In this document: one piece after another, positions 24,121-36,428 of the stretch | Layout of the letters: each line of letters begins with the position of its first letter | Position numbering within the stretch: the stretch's first letter is position 1 | Assembly (NCBI RefSeq): GCF_016920785.2 | Contig: NW_024609884.1 | Coordinates: forward strand, 33,152,080 to 33,216,079 | Source: Ixodes scapularis | Lineage: Eukaryota > Arthropoda > Arachnida > Ixodida > Ixodidae | Direction of reading: 5' to 3' | DNA: 64,000 nucleotides | Program-made: the position numbers and the translations under genes | Notes under the pieces: generated by a model | Databases searched by the model: none | What the model was told of the DNA's origin: nothing | The model's input: the letters and a program-made list of their open reading frames with translations, nothing else

Positions 24121-25273
24121 GGCGCATTCACACTGGCGGTTGAACTGCGTTTGCGAAGCGCATGCGGATGTGGTTCGCGAGCGACCCTGTTCAGACACAC
24201 CGAAACGCGTTTGGCGGTTTATCGGCGATCACGCATGACCTCTTGAGAGTCGCGTTTAGCAACCCTGTTTTACAATCCAAAATCCAGTTTAATCCACGAT
24301 CCAAAGGAAAATTTTAGCAATTTTGGCACCTCGAAGATTTTTCTTCACACTGTTCGCACCCATCACAAATTCAGGCAGCGAAAAAAGAGACACGGATCCG
24401 CAAAACCCGCCTGCGATTCCTTCGACTTCGCACACAAGCAAAGCCCTGGTAGGCGCGCCTTCCTGACTCCGAAGAGGATGCCCCCGACCCTCTCTTCGAA
24501 GTGGTCGGTGGCGGACTCCTCTCCTTTTGTCACTCGCACGTCAATCGAGTCTACTGTTTGTTTGACATTAAGCTCAAATAAATGCCGTATCGATTACCTC
24601 GTCTGGTACGTACAATTTGTTTTTTGGGTAGGTTCCCTTTATACTTTTTGGTAGTAGTCAACGTTACAGGTCAAGCTAACGCAGGTACTCCACCAGCTTC
24701 GCAATAGTGCGTTGGCTCACGACGTCTCTATCGGCCTTCGTAAAGGTCATGCACGGTGTTGACAGCTTTCAATAGTTCACGCGACTGTTTTAGTGGGTAC
24801 AAAAGCTGTCATTTCCGTCGATCACGGGCGGGTTCCGACGTTCTACTGGCAAAGACTAACAAGGCAGCGAGCGATGGGCTTTGGCAACCCGAATAATAAA
24901 TAAGCTCTTACCCGAACCAAATCACCGGAGCGAAGCCCGTTAAGATTACGAGTAGACTCTTTTCGCGGTGGATTCAAGTGACAAGCGTGAACATCACGTT
25001 TCTTCGCTAGTTCGTCTGCTGCAACGCTAGGACTACAGCGCCTTCGTCGCCTCACCAGCGACAGATGCCATCTTGTTTCGAGGGCCACCGACGTCACGAC
25101 AGCGTCACGTTCCGATTGGTTGCCGCTTTGCGGTTCAAGAAAGCGGTTGAGGCAAATCGGTCCCGAAGCGGTTTGCAAGAACGCGCTCCAACCGCTCGGT
25201 CCCAGCCGCTTTGCGGTTGACAAGGCGCCGATCCGCTTCGCGTTTGCGGATCCGCATCCAGTGTGAACGCGCC
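24121..25273. mobile_element. ~1.15-kb TIR element (GGCGCATTCACACTGG ends)
   Basis: GGCGCATTCACACTGG at 24121-24136 matches the inverse of CCAGTGTGAACGCGCC at 25258-25273 with one mismatch. Sub-terminal GCGTTTGCGAAGCG and CGCTTCGCGTTTGCG blocks are also mirrored. No transposase was seen. Superfamily unknown; it could instead be two solo elements. Confidence 0.55.
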
Positions 25274-27028
25274 ATGAGGCTTCCAGGAGGTTATTTTTCA
25301 AATCTCCCCGCAAGGACACGTGTTTCAGCATTATCCCAGTCACAGTAGAGAGAAAGAAAGAGTGCATGCATGCATGCACGCACGTACGCACGCACACACG
25401 CACGTATATGTATGTATGTATGTGCCTTTAAGAATGAATTGTACGCTTAATAAAAATAAATTCCATGAAAGTATGAAAAAAAAAGTGCTAAAAAATTGGC
25501 ACACACACTCATCTACTCTTTAAACATTGGTATACCTTGATCGCGAATGTTATTTGCGTTTGTTGGATTTCTTCTTTGTGCGTGCCGAATATTTGCTTCG
25601 CAACGACTTCTATTTGTTGTGTTCATTGTTTGTCGTTTTATTTGTTTCTGTTGTGCCGAATTTAGGCATTGCTTTGTATTGCTAGAAGGGAAAGCGTGCA
25701 GGCGAGCTTGATAAACGACATAGTTGAAAACCCTGAGGTCTGTCCATTAAGGTCCCTCTTTCCCTTTTTTCCATCTCAAAGTGCATTTATTGGTGCTTCC
25801 GTGTCAATAAACTGAGCTGCGTTTGAGAACTTGTGTCGTCTAGTCCGTTTTGTTTTATTTCCCCTTTTCTCAGGGTTTTCAGCTGTGTGTATTTCTGTTG
25901 GCTTCGATTGCCCCATTATATTCGTTGTATTTTTTCGTCTACATTGATATCTATTTTGCTGGATTGCCTGGCCCTCCGCACAAGCAGGATGCTGCTTTTG
26001 TAGGCCAGCATTATTTCTGTGTGTTTGGAAAGTGAATAAATTCATACTAATAAAAATTATTATTATTGTGTGCACGTGCGTGTGTGTGTGTGCGTGTATC
26101 TGTGTGTGCGACTGGCTAGATTCCCTAGAAGGCAACAGCGGCATGCCGACGACACCTACGGTTTCAGAGATGCAGTAGGTATCCCCAGGCCATCAAGACC
26201 TGCCGGTTCGTGTGTGTATACCAAGAGCGATGTACTATACTGCGTTCCTTCGCAGCAGACTGGACTCGACGCCGACGTTGCGTGAAGCACGCTAGATTAA
26301 AGCCCGTCCGCACTCGAGCCAGGTCAAAGCGAACCGCGCGATACAATCGCGGCCTGTCGCTATCTGCGGTCCTCGTGAAACGAAGCATCTCTTTGAACGG
26401 GACGCGCTCTTCCAGCCGGCGAGCGAAGCTGCTCGGGCGAAAGGTGTGACAAGGACAGGAGGAAGCATCTTGACCTCGTCTGGCCAAGTGTTAAGTTGCC
26501 ACTTTAAATGCATCGAAGGAAAATAACGCACGCCTCATGGGGCGGGCATAAAGCAGCGCCGTCGTCGTCCTCGGAGAAAACTGCCTGCATAGACGCCTGA
26601 TTCCAAGACTGCGAATGGGGATGGAGTTATGAGCGGAATGAAAATAGAGACGGCCTAATTTCAAACCAACATTCTTGTCTTCTTCTTTTTTCTTTTTCTA
26701 TTTGTGTTGTTAATTGCGCGCACATGGTCAGAAGTTGTCAGAATTCGATGTACACATTTATACTCCGTTTAGTCCGAGCGCAGCCGACGCCACGATTCGC
26801 TTTAGAACTGAATCAATATATAAAATGCGAAAAAGCGGAGATGTCTTGGCGCTACCCCTTGCGCAGTGAACAAGTGGACCGTACTTAGAGCAAATACAAT
26901 TGTTCAAAACGTGCAGTCGGCAGCAAACGTTTGTGGGGTACGGGAACTTCCGCCGAGATGATTGGCTGCGCCTTCTGACGGCGCGTGGCTGCTCTCAAGG
27001 CTCACGCTTCGAGAACGCGCCTCCTTTC
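25274..27028. other. No gene recognised
   Basis: Contains GCATGCAC/GTATGTAT microsatellites (about 25364-25425), an AATAATTATTATTATT-type tail near 26050-26066, and a (GT)n run near 26070-26110. No coding domain was seen on either strand. Confidence 0.4.
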
Positions 27029-27269
27029 GTGCTCACAGTCTTTTTTACTCGCTTCCGTCCGACGCGCACAAGATAACAGGGACCGGCGCAAGATGCCGCT
27101 TTGTCAGCCGTCATGCCGCGCGTCTGCCTTCTGCCTCAACCACCGTGATGGGTGAGGGAACTCGCATGCTCCAGATAACGATTCGCGGCACCTTGCGCTA
27201 GTCCCTGTTATCTCGTGCACGTCGGACGGAAGCGACGGAAGCGAGCGAAAAAAACATGTCTGTGAACAC
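27029..27269. mobile_element. MITE with ~70-bp TIRs
   Basis: The left CGCTTCCGTCCGACGCGCAC and AAGATAACAGGGAC blocks are mirrored at the right by GTCCCTGTTATCTCGTGCAC and GTCGGACGGAAGCG. The outer GTGCTCACAG pairs with CTGTGAACAC. The right arm carries an extra CGGAAGCGA duplication. Non-coding. Confidence 0.75.
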
Positions 27270-27477
27270 GACATGAAGTACACATGCGCAAAGCGTGAGT
27301 CTGGAGAGCGTCAACGCGCCGTTAGAAGGTGCAGCCTGTCATTTCGGCTAGCGCTCCCGAGCCCCGCAAACTTTTGCCGCCGACCGTACTTTAAGTCCCT
27401 AACTGTAAAGTATTTTAATACTCTTCAGAACTGCCTTCTATTGTCGTGTTCTTTGACGTATCATTATTCCGCACCTA

Positions 27478-27954
27478 CACTCTAAAAAAATGCCGTCGCG
27501 TCTACTTACCCGCAAAACACTCAAAGGCTGTGTTACAAATCTCACCTAAATGGATCCGAGTTACTCCGGCGGATCGTATCACGTGACAGCACATATTGAA
27601 AAACGCTGGACGCGAGTAGGTTTTAGAACGCCAAGGGTACAAAACCCCTACCCTGGAGTAAGATCGAGTAAATTTTGGAACACGGCCAAAGAGTCAATCT
27701 CTGGGATCTACGAAATCAGCTCTGCGAATGATGAGGCGGAGCATCCGTTTAGACATAAAAAGGAAGTCTGCGCTGCGGCATCGCGCAATGCAAAGCGTCA
27801 TGCTTGCATTGCGTAATGCCACAGCGCGGACTTAATTTCGAGGTCCTAAACAGGTGTTCCGCCTCATCATTCGCGGTGCTGACTTGGTAGATCGCAGAGA
27901 TTGACTCTTCGAGTGTTTTACGAGTAAGTAAACGCGCAGTCATTTTTAAGAGAG
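27478..27954. mobile_element. TA-flanked MITE T-like element, foldback
   Basis: It starts CACTCTAAAAAAATGCCGTC and ends in the diverged inverse TTTTTAAGAGAG. Both sides are flanked by TA (27476-27477 and 27955-27956). Its terminus is shared with the element at 22038-22220. An inner pair of arms (about 27691-27795 and 27812-27907) with GAGTCAATCTCTG, GCGAATGATGAGGCGGA and AAGTCTGCGCTG makes nearly the whole element fold back on itself. Confidence 0.75.
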
Positions 27955-28501
27955 TAGCATGACTCGTTCAACCCCATTTTCTGGAAATAACTAACGCTAA
28001 TATAACTCCTGACTCCTGACAAAAAAAAAAAAAAAGAAAAAGGGGGAAAGGAGAAAAGTAGGGCAGGCTCCGGGTTACGACCCTCGCCGGAAAGATCGCA
28101 AACGACTCCATTCATCGACCAGAAAGAGGCTATAATAAGGCTCTTTTTCATGGACGGGGCCTCCCGAAGGGAGTTTACGTAGCTGAGATGTTACAAACAA
28201 TAATAATAATAATAATAGAAAAGACGTTAGACTTAGACAAATGTTGCGAAAAGGCACTCACCGATTTAAACATTTGGTTTAAATGTTTCATCTTTGTAGG
28301 ATGCACCTTCCGCCACTTCTACTTCTGTCTCAATATTGGGCAAAACAAAAGGAACAAATATGGGAAAAACAAATACACACACAGAAAAAGCAAAAGCGTG
28401 TTTTTTTATTGCAGTCTGTTTCTTCGTTTTTGTCTCCCGTATGCCAGCTAAGCTTTTGGATATAAATCTCCGATGGATTTTTATACAATGAGAAGCGAGT
28501 C

Positions 28502-28580
28502 TTTTTTTGTGTGTGTGTTTGTGTCGGGCGCGCGTGCGTGCGTGCGTGCGTGCGTGCGTGTTTGTGTGTGTGTGTGTAAA
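28502..28580. repeat. (GT)n / (GCGT)n microsatellite
   Basis: Runs of TG and TGCG repeats immediately precede the large satellite array. Confidence 0.85.
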
Positions 28581-28595
28581 TTTCTGAATGTACTA

Positions 28596-31500
28596 GGGGG
28601 AATTTTTCATCATCGACGCGGAAATATTCGAAAATATGCAGGCGAATGAACTGTACTTGATCGAATGGAACAAAGGTTACGAAACCGCCGAAAGGGGGAA
28701 TTTTTCATCATTTACGCGGTCTCCAAAAGAAATATTCCAAAATATGCAGACGAATGAACTGTACTTGATCGAATGGAATAAAGGTTACGAAACCGCCGAA
28801 AGGGGGAATTTTTCATCATCTACGCGGTCTCCAAAAGAAATATTCTAAAATATGCAGACGAATGACTGTACTTGATCGAATGGAATAAAGGTTACGAAAC
28901 CGCCGAAAGGGGGAATTTTTCATCATCTACGCGGTCTCCAAAAGAAATATTCTAAAATATGCAGACGAATGAACTGTACTTGATCGAATGGAATAAAGGT
29001 TACGAAACCGCCGAAAGGGGGAATTTTTCATCATCTACGCGGTCTCCAAAAGAAATATTCCAAAATATGCAGACGAATGAACTGTACTTGATCGAATGGA
29101 ATAAAGGTTACGAAACCGCCGAAAGGGGGAATTTTTCATCATCTACGCGGTCTCCAAAAGAAATATTCTAAAATATGCAGACGAATGACTGTACTTGATC
29201 GAATGGAATAAAGGTTACGAAACCGCCGAAAGGGGGAATTTTTCATCATCTACGCGGTCTCCAAAAGAAATATTCTAAAATATGCAGACGAATGACTGTA
29301 CTTGATCGAATGGAATAAAGGTTACGAAACCGCCGAAAGGGGGAATTTTTCATCATCTACGCGGTCTCCAAAAGAAATATTCTAAAATATGCAGACGAAT
29401 GACTGTACTTGATCGAATGGAATAAAGGTTACGAAACCGCCGAAAGGGGGAATTTTTCATCATCTACGCGGTCTCCAAAAGAAATATTCTAAAATATGCA
29501 GACGAATGACTGTACTTGATCGAATGGAATAAAGGTTACGAAACCGCCGAAAGGGGGAATTTTTCATCATCTACGCGGTCTCCAAAAGAAATATTCTAAA
29601 ATATGCAGACGAATGACTGTACTTGATCGAATGGAATAAAGGTTACGAAACCGCCGAAAGGGGGAATTTTTCATCATCTACGCGGTCTCCAAAAGAAATA
29701 TTCTAAAATATGCAGACGAATGAACTGTACTTGATCGAATGGAATAAAGGTTACGAAACCGCCGAAAGGGGGAATTTTTCATCATCTACGCGGTCTCCAA
29801 AAGAAATATTCTAAAATATGCAGACGAATGACTGTACTTGATCGAATGGAATAAAGGTTACGAAACCGCCGAAAGGGGGAATTTTTCATCATCTACGCGG
29901 TCTCCAAAAGAAATATTCTAAAATATGCAGACGAATGAACTGTACTTGATCGAATGGAATAAAGGTTACGAAACCGCCGAAAGGGGGAATTTTTCATCAT
30001 CTACGCGGTCTCCAAAAGAAATATTCCAAAATATGCAGACGAATGAACTGTACTTGATCGAATGGAATAAAGGTTACGAAACCGCCGAAAGGGGGAATTT
30101 TTCATCATCTACGCGGTCTCCAAAAGAAATATTCTAAAATATGCAGACGAATGACTGTACTTGATCGAATGGAATAAAGGTTACGAAACCGCCGAAAGGG
30201 GGAATTTTTCATCATCTACGCGGTCTCCAAAAGAAATATTCTAAAATATGCAGACGAATGACTGTACTTGATCGAATGGAATAAAGGTTACGAAACCGCC
30301 GAAAGGGGGAATTTTTCATCATCTACGCGGTCTCCAAAAGAAATATTCTAAAATATGCAGACGAATGAACTGTACTTGATCGAATGGAATAAAGGTTACG
30401 AAACCGCCGAAAGGGGGAATTTTTCATCATCTACGCGGTCTCCAAAAGAAATATTCTAAAATATGCAGACGAATGAACTGTACTTGATCGAATGGAATAA
30501 AGGTTACGAAACCGCCGAAAGGGGGAATTTTTCATCATCTACGCGGTCTCCAAAAGAAATATTCCAAAATATGCAGACGAATGAACTGTACTTGATCGAA
30601 TGGAATAAAGGTTACGAAACCGCCGAAAGGGGGAATTTTTCATCATCTACGCGGTCTCCAAAAGAAATATTCTAAAATATGCAGACGAATGACTGTACTT
30701 GATCGAATGGAATAAAGGTTACGAAACCGCCGAAAGGGGGAATTTTTCATCATCTACGCGGTCTCCAAAAGAAATATTCTAAAATATGCAGACGAATGAA
30801 CTGTACTTGATCGAATGGAATAAAGGTTACGAAACCGCCGAAAGGGGGAATTTTTCATCATCTACGCGGTCTCCAAAAGAAATATTCCAAAATATGCAGA
30901 CGAATGAACTGTACTTGATCGAATGGAATAAAGGTTACGAAACCGCCGAAAGGGGGAATTTTTCATCATCTACGCGGTCTCCAAAAGAAATATTCTAAAA
31001 TATGCAGACGAATGAACTGTACTTGATCGAATGGAATAAAGGTTACGAAACCGCCGAAAGGGGGAATTTTTCATCATCTACGCGGTCTCCAAAAGAAATA
31101 TTCTAAAATATGCAGACGAATGAACTGTACTTGATCGAATGGAATAAAGGTTACGAAACCGCCGAAAGGGGGAATTTTTCATCATCTACGCGGTCTCCAA
31201 AAGAAATATTCCAAAATATGCAGACGAATGAACTGTACTTGATCGAATGGAATAAAGGTTACGAAACCGCCGAAAGGGGGAATTTTTCATCATCTACGCG
31301 GTCTCCAAAAGAAATATTCTAAAATATGCAGACGAATGACTGTACTTGATCGAATGGAATAAAGGTTACGAAACCGCCGAAAGGGGGAATTTTTCATCAT
31401 CTACGCGGTCTCCAAAAGAAATATTCTAAAATATGCAGACGAATGACTGTACTTGATCGAATGGAATAAAGGTTACGAAACCGCCGAAAGGGGGAATTTT

Positions 31501-33750
31501 TCATCATCTACGCGGTCTCCAAAAGAAATATTCCAAAATATGCAGACGAATGAACTGTACTTGATCGAATGGAATAAAGGTTACGAAACCGCCGAAAGGG
31601 GGAATTTTTCATCATCTACGCGGTCTCCAAAAGAAATATTCTAAAATATGCAGACGAATGAACTGTACTTGATCGAATGGAATAAAGGTTACGAAACCGC
31701 CGAAAGGGGGAATTTTTCATCATCTACGCGGTCTCCAAAAGAAATATTCTAAAATATGCAGACGAATGAACTGTACTTGATCGAATGGAATAAAGGTTAC
31801 GAAACCGCCGAAAGGGGGAATTTTTCATCATCTACGCGGTCTCCAAAAGAAATATTCCAAAATATGCAGACGAATGAACTGTACTTGATCGAATGGAATA
31901 AAGGTTACGAAACCGCCGAAAGGGGGAATTTTTCATCATCTACGCGGTCTCCAAAAGAAATATTCTAAAATATGCAGACGAATGACTGTACTTGATCGAA
32001 TGGAATAAAGGTTACGAAACCGCCGAAAGGGGGAATTTTTCATCATCTACGCGGTCTCCAAAAGAAATATTCTAAAATATGCAGACGAATGAACTGTACT
32101 TGATCGAATGGAATAAAGGTTACGAAACCGCCGAAAGGGGGAATTTTTCATCATCTACGCGGTCTCCAAAAGAAATATTCCAAAATATGCAGACGAATGA
32201 ACTGTACTTGATCGAATGGAATAAAGGTTACGAAACCGCCGAAAGGGGGAATTTTTCATCATCTACGCGGTCTCCAAAAGAAATATTCTAAAATATGCAG
32301 ACGAATGAACTGTACTTGATCGAATGGAATAAAGGTTACGAAACCGCCGAAAGGGGGAATTTTTCATCATCTACGCGGTCTCCAAAAGAAATATTCTAAA
32401 ATATGCAGACGAATGAACTGTACTTGATCGAATGGAATAAAGGTTACGAAACCGCCGAAAGGGGGAATTTTTCATCATCTACGCGGTCTCCAAAAGAAAT
32501 ATTCCAAAATATGCAGACGAATGAACTGTACTTGATCGAATGGAATAAAGGTTACGAAACCGCCGAAAGGGGGAATTTTTCATCATCTACGCGGTCTCCA
32601 AAAGAAATATTCTAAAATATGCAGACGAATGACTGTACTTGATCGAATGGAATAAAGGTTACGAAACCGCCGAAAGGGGGAATTTTTCATCATCTACGCG
32701 GTCTCCAAAAGAAATATTCTAAAATATGCAGACGAATGACTGTACTTGATCGAATGGAATAAAGGTTACGAAACCGCCGAAAGGGGGAATTTTTCATCAT
32801 CTACGCGGTCTCCAAAAGAAATATTCTAAAATATGCAGACGAATGAACTGTACTTGATCGAATGGAATAAAGGTTACGAAACCGCCGAAAGGGGGAATTT
32901 TTCATCATCTACGCGGTCTCCAAAAGAAATATTCTAAAATATGCAGACGAATGACTGTACTTGATCGAATGGAATAAAGGTTACGAAACCGCCGAAAGGG
33001 GGAATTTTTCATCATCTACGCGGTCTCCAAAAGAAATATTCTAAAATATGCAGACGAATGAACTGTACTTGATCGAATGGAATAAAGGTTACGAAACCGC
33101 CGAAAGGGGGAATTTTTCATCATCTACGCGGTCTCCAAAAGAAATATTCCAAAATATGCAGACGAATGAACTGTACTTGATCGAATGGAATAAAGGTTAC
33201 GAAACCGCCGAAAGGGGGAATTTTTCATCATCTACGCGGTCTCCAAAAGAAATATTCTAAAATATGCAGACGAATGACTGTACTTGATCGAATGGAATAA
33301 AGGTTACGAAACCGCCGAAAGGGGGAATTTTTCATCATCTACGCGGTCTCCAAAAGAAATATTCTAAAATATGCAGACGAATGACTGTACTTGATCGAAT
33401 GGAATAAAGGTTACGAAACCGCCGAAAGGGGGAATTTTTCATCATCTACGCGGTCTCCAAAAGAAATATTCTAAAATATGCAGACGAATGACTGTACTTG
33501 ATCGAATGGAATAAAGGTTACGAAACCGCCGAAAGGGGGAATTTTTCATCATCTACGCGGTCTCCAAAAGAAATATTCTAAAATATGCAGACGAATGACT
33601 GTACTTGATCGAATGGAATAAAGGTTACGAAACCGCCGAAAGGGGGAATTTTTCATCATCTACGCGGTCTCCAAAAGAAATATTCTAAAATATGCAGACG
33701 AATGACTGTACTTGATCGAATGGAACAAAAGTTACGAAACCGCCGAAAGA
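28596..33750 (+). repeat. 107/108-bp satellite array, 47 units plus partial edges
   Basis: Starting from GAATGA, unit starts run from 28644 to 33700 at exact 107- or 108-base steps (27 units of 108, 20 of 107 before the last, partial unit). Two diagnostic sites vary. GAATGAACTG versus GAATGACTG sets the length. ATTCCAAAAT versus ATTCTAAAAT sets whether the frame reads Gln or a TAA stop. Otherwise the internal units are virtually identical. The first unit, and the partial unit before it, are diverged. Both the first and last units read GGAACAAA where internal ones read GGAATAAA. The frame through a 108-base unit reads NELYLIEWNKGYETAER, but 107-base units break it and most units stop, so a long repeat protein is unlikely. 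There are no variable spacers. Confidence 0.97.
30363..32948 (+). repeat. Higher-order repeat: four ~646-bp hexamers
   Basis: Code units by length (A=108, S=107) and by the stop site (C=Gln, T=stop). Units 17-40 then read as four blocks beginning at 30363, 31010, 31656 and 32303. Each follows AT-AC-AT-ST-(A or S)(C or T)-AT, at 646-647 bases per block. Within this zone a C unit recurs every third unit (323-324 bases), and the third unit of each trimer alternates between 107 and 108. Every C unit in the whole array is followed by an AT unit. This is nested amplification of trimers and then hexamers. Confidence 0.85.
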
Positions 33751-35805
33751 CATCTTTGGTCCTGGATTACGTCTGAGTTACGGGTGATCACTTTTAATGC
33801 TAGAAGCATAGTAAACGAAGTGACATTTTTGGAGCATATGATAATGGTACACACCATGCATATTCTTATCGTAACGGAAACCTGGTTGTCGTCTGAGGTG
33901 ACACGTGACATTATTTCACCGAACTACAAAATGGTTTGAAACGACAGGGGATCTCGTGGAGGGGTCGTTGCTATTATCGTGAAAAGCAATATTTCTTGTT
34001 TGCTGTTGAACTGTGAGTTGAAAGAGACATTGTTCTGTAAAATTTCTTTTTATAATATATATTTTGGGCTTGTGGCTGCCTAGAGAGTGCCGAACGCTCC
34101 GACCAAGTATTTGGACGATCTTGATACTTTGTTAAGCAAACATTTAAACAGCAATACTTGACTAATCATAGCAGGGGATTTTAACCTTTTTGACAACATG
34201 GCTTCAGGACAGGTTTGTCAACAACGACCGAACTTGTAGAAACTTTTCACGATCTTGCCTCTGCCATGAATTCGAGGCAACAAATTGATGTCGTAAGCAT
34301 AGATTTTTCAAAAGCATTTGATTGCGTTCCGCATAAAACATTAGTAACACTGACTTAAGATGTTTGCACTAAACGAAAATATTATAAGTTGGATTGAGGC
34401 TTATTTAAGAAATAGATCGCAGACGGTTAAAGTTCAAGGAGCCATTTCAGACTCATTATCGGTAACTTCAGGGGTACCACGAGGATCAGCATTGGGACCA
34501 TTGTTGTTTCTTTTATATATTAATGATATCTCAATAGTAATTAAACCGCCAGTACAAAAATTTTTTTGCAGATGACTGTTTAGTTTATTTGCCAATTAAG
34601 ACATCCGAAGACCAGGCAGCATTCAATGACAGTTTGGACTCGAGTAAACAATGGTGCTTCCCATGGCAAATGGAAATTAACTTTAAGAGGCCATCATATA
34701 CCCACGTCATTTATAAGAAGAGTGTATTTCTGTTTCAGTATCACATTGGGAATGTAGAACTGACAAGACCAGAAACGTTCAAGTACCTAGGGGTAACAAT
34801 AAGTCAAAACTTAAAATAGCAGCCACATATTGTAAATATCTGCGCAGCTGCGTATAGGAAATCATGCATTCTTAGACATAAACTAAAAAAATAGCGATAA
34901 GGAAATAAGACTTATAGCATACAAAACTCTAATACAACCAACTCTAGAATACGCTTCGGTCGTTTCGGACCCCGCAACCAAAACCGACATAAACAGGCTC
35001 TAGAGAATACAGAAGAAGGCAGAACGTTTTATAACTTAAAATTACAAATCAACGTCCTCTGTGACAGAAATGTTGAATGTATGTGCACTTGAACCCTTAG
35101 CGGTTAGGAGAAAAACTGCCCGTTTAAAGCTTTTGTTCCTGATTTATCATGGCCAAGTAAAGATCAACCGCGACATTTATCTTAGGAACATTACCGACAG
35201 AGCAGCTAGACTAAATCATTCTAAAGCATTGCAGTCGTATATGGCCAGTATCAATGTTTTCAAGGATTTCTTTTTTTTGTTTTTTTTTTGTTTTTTTGCA
35301 AATAAGATTAACGATTGGGATAAGCTTCCCGAGCATAGTGCAAATCACAACGATATTTCCATGCTTGAGGATGCTGTTAGACTTCGTTACTGTGTTTAAA
35401 ACGTAAGCATATCGACTCGGTGTTATTTTCTCTAGTTTTACTGTCTTCGAAGTTAAATATGTATACATTGCGCGATTCTTTGAATGTTGGATTGTAGTTT
35501 TTGTCTTTTTATATTGTCTTCTTTGTTACCAGTTCGAATGTAAACGGCACCTGCCCTCGATTATTGTGGTCAGTCTATTGTTATTGTTAAAGCGATTATC
35601 ACTTTTTTTCTGTTTTTACGTGCATTTAGTCCCCTTTTTCTTTTCATTTGTGTTTTAGGCGCGTCTTGTATCCAATTTTGTAAATGCGGTATTGTTCAAA
35701 GTTTTTATTGGAGGTATGAACTGTATCGCTTTGTTATATGTTGTTCCTCTCTGCCACGGCCCACGGGCCAGCGGTATGTATAAATAAATGAATAATAAAA
35801 TCTGC
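33751..35805 (+). pseudogene. CR1/L2-like LINE, internally deleted and frameshifted
   Basis: An APE-type endonuclease start is visible (RVITFNARSIVN, then VTETWLSSE, near 33778-33910). In a new frame, SRGGGVAIIVKSNI (33950-33990) and IIAGDFN (about 34168-34188) follow. The rest of the endonuclease and the N-terminal reverse transcriptase are deleted. The sequence resumes with TTTELVETFHDLASAMN and IDFSKAFDCVPH (34225-34340), SGVPRGSALGPLLFLLYIND (about 34468-34530) and FADD (34565-34576, frameshifted by a T run). YLGVTIS, QPTLEYA and thumb-type sequence continue to about 35395. The 3' end is AT-rich and finishes in ATAAATAAATGAATAATAAAA. Order and motifs fit CR1/L2-like non-LTR elements. It is clearly non-functional. 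Confidence 0.85.
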
Positions 35806-36222
35806 TCCATTTCGCGAGGAAGTCGGTACGCGACCGGGACCCTGATCGGGACCTTGGCACCCTCGATGTTGTGGAGTCAGTCTCAGGGAAGCAGCTAAAG
35901 CGAAGTTTGTTTACATATGGGCATGAGGATAGTCAGGAGGATCTGCTCTCTCGGTCTCTTCTTCCTAACTCGGGGCTTTCATAAGCACATAGCCAAGGTC
36001 GAAAGGGCGAGCTACGAGACCCACACGTCGCGTAGGCAGCGTGAAACGAACAAAGTACGTAAGGCGTCGCACGGGTAAAATGTGAACGGGTTAAAGCCTC
36101 GCGTAGCTGAACCCTAGGCCCAGGTCAAGGGTCTGAAAGCGTGATCGTAGCGGTGTTCGGGCGCGGCGCGAACGGGCCCGAGTCTCGCGAAACTTGACAC
36201 CACCGCTGAAGGCCGACTGAGC

Positions 36223-36428
36223 CTATTAGCGCCGAGATGTTTCGGTGGCGCCCTCTATATATGGTTTCCCTCCGTGACGTCACGACTGGGATTTGCCTCG
36301 CCGTGACGTCACCAGTTGTTATTCTGGCTACTTACCATCGGGTGCGACGACGAGTTCGATGGTGTGTTTAAAACGCACAGTAGAAGCTAGGAGCCATCGC
36401 AATCCGAAACTAACACCATCAAAGTTGA
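36223..36428 (+). mobile_element. Short repeat B, copy 2, left part
   Basis: Begins CTATTAGCGCCGAGATGTTTC and follows copy 1 through GGTGGCGCCCTC and GAGTTCGATGGTGTG up to ACACCATCAAAGTTGA. There it is interrupted by the Penelope-like element. The last 14 bases (36415-36428) are the left target-site duplication. Confidence 0.75.

Noticed and set aside
28959..33260. Series of identical 70-codon open frames as genes
   Set aside because: They are two-unit read-throughs of the satellite bounded by recurrent stops and frameshifts.
28596..33750. CRISPR-like array of regular repeats
   Set aside because: Units are contiguous, with no unique spacers, in a eukaryotic context; it is an ordinary tandem satellite.
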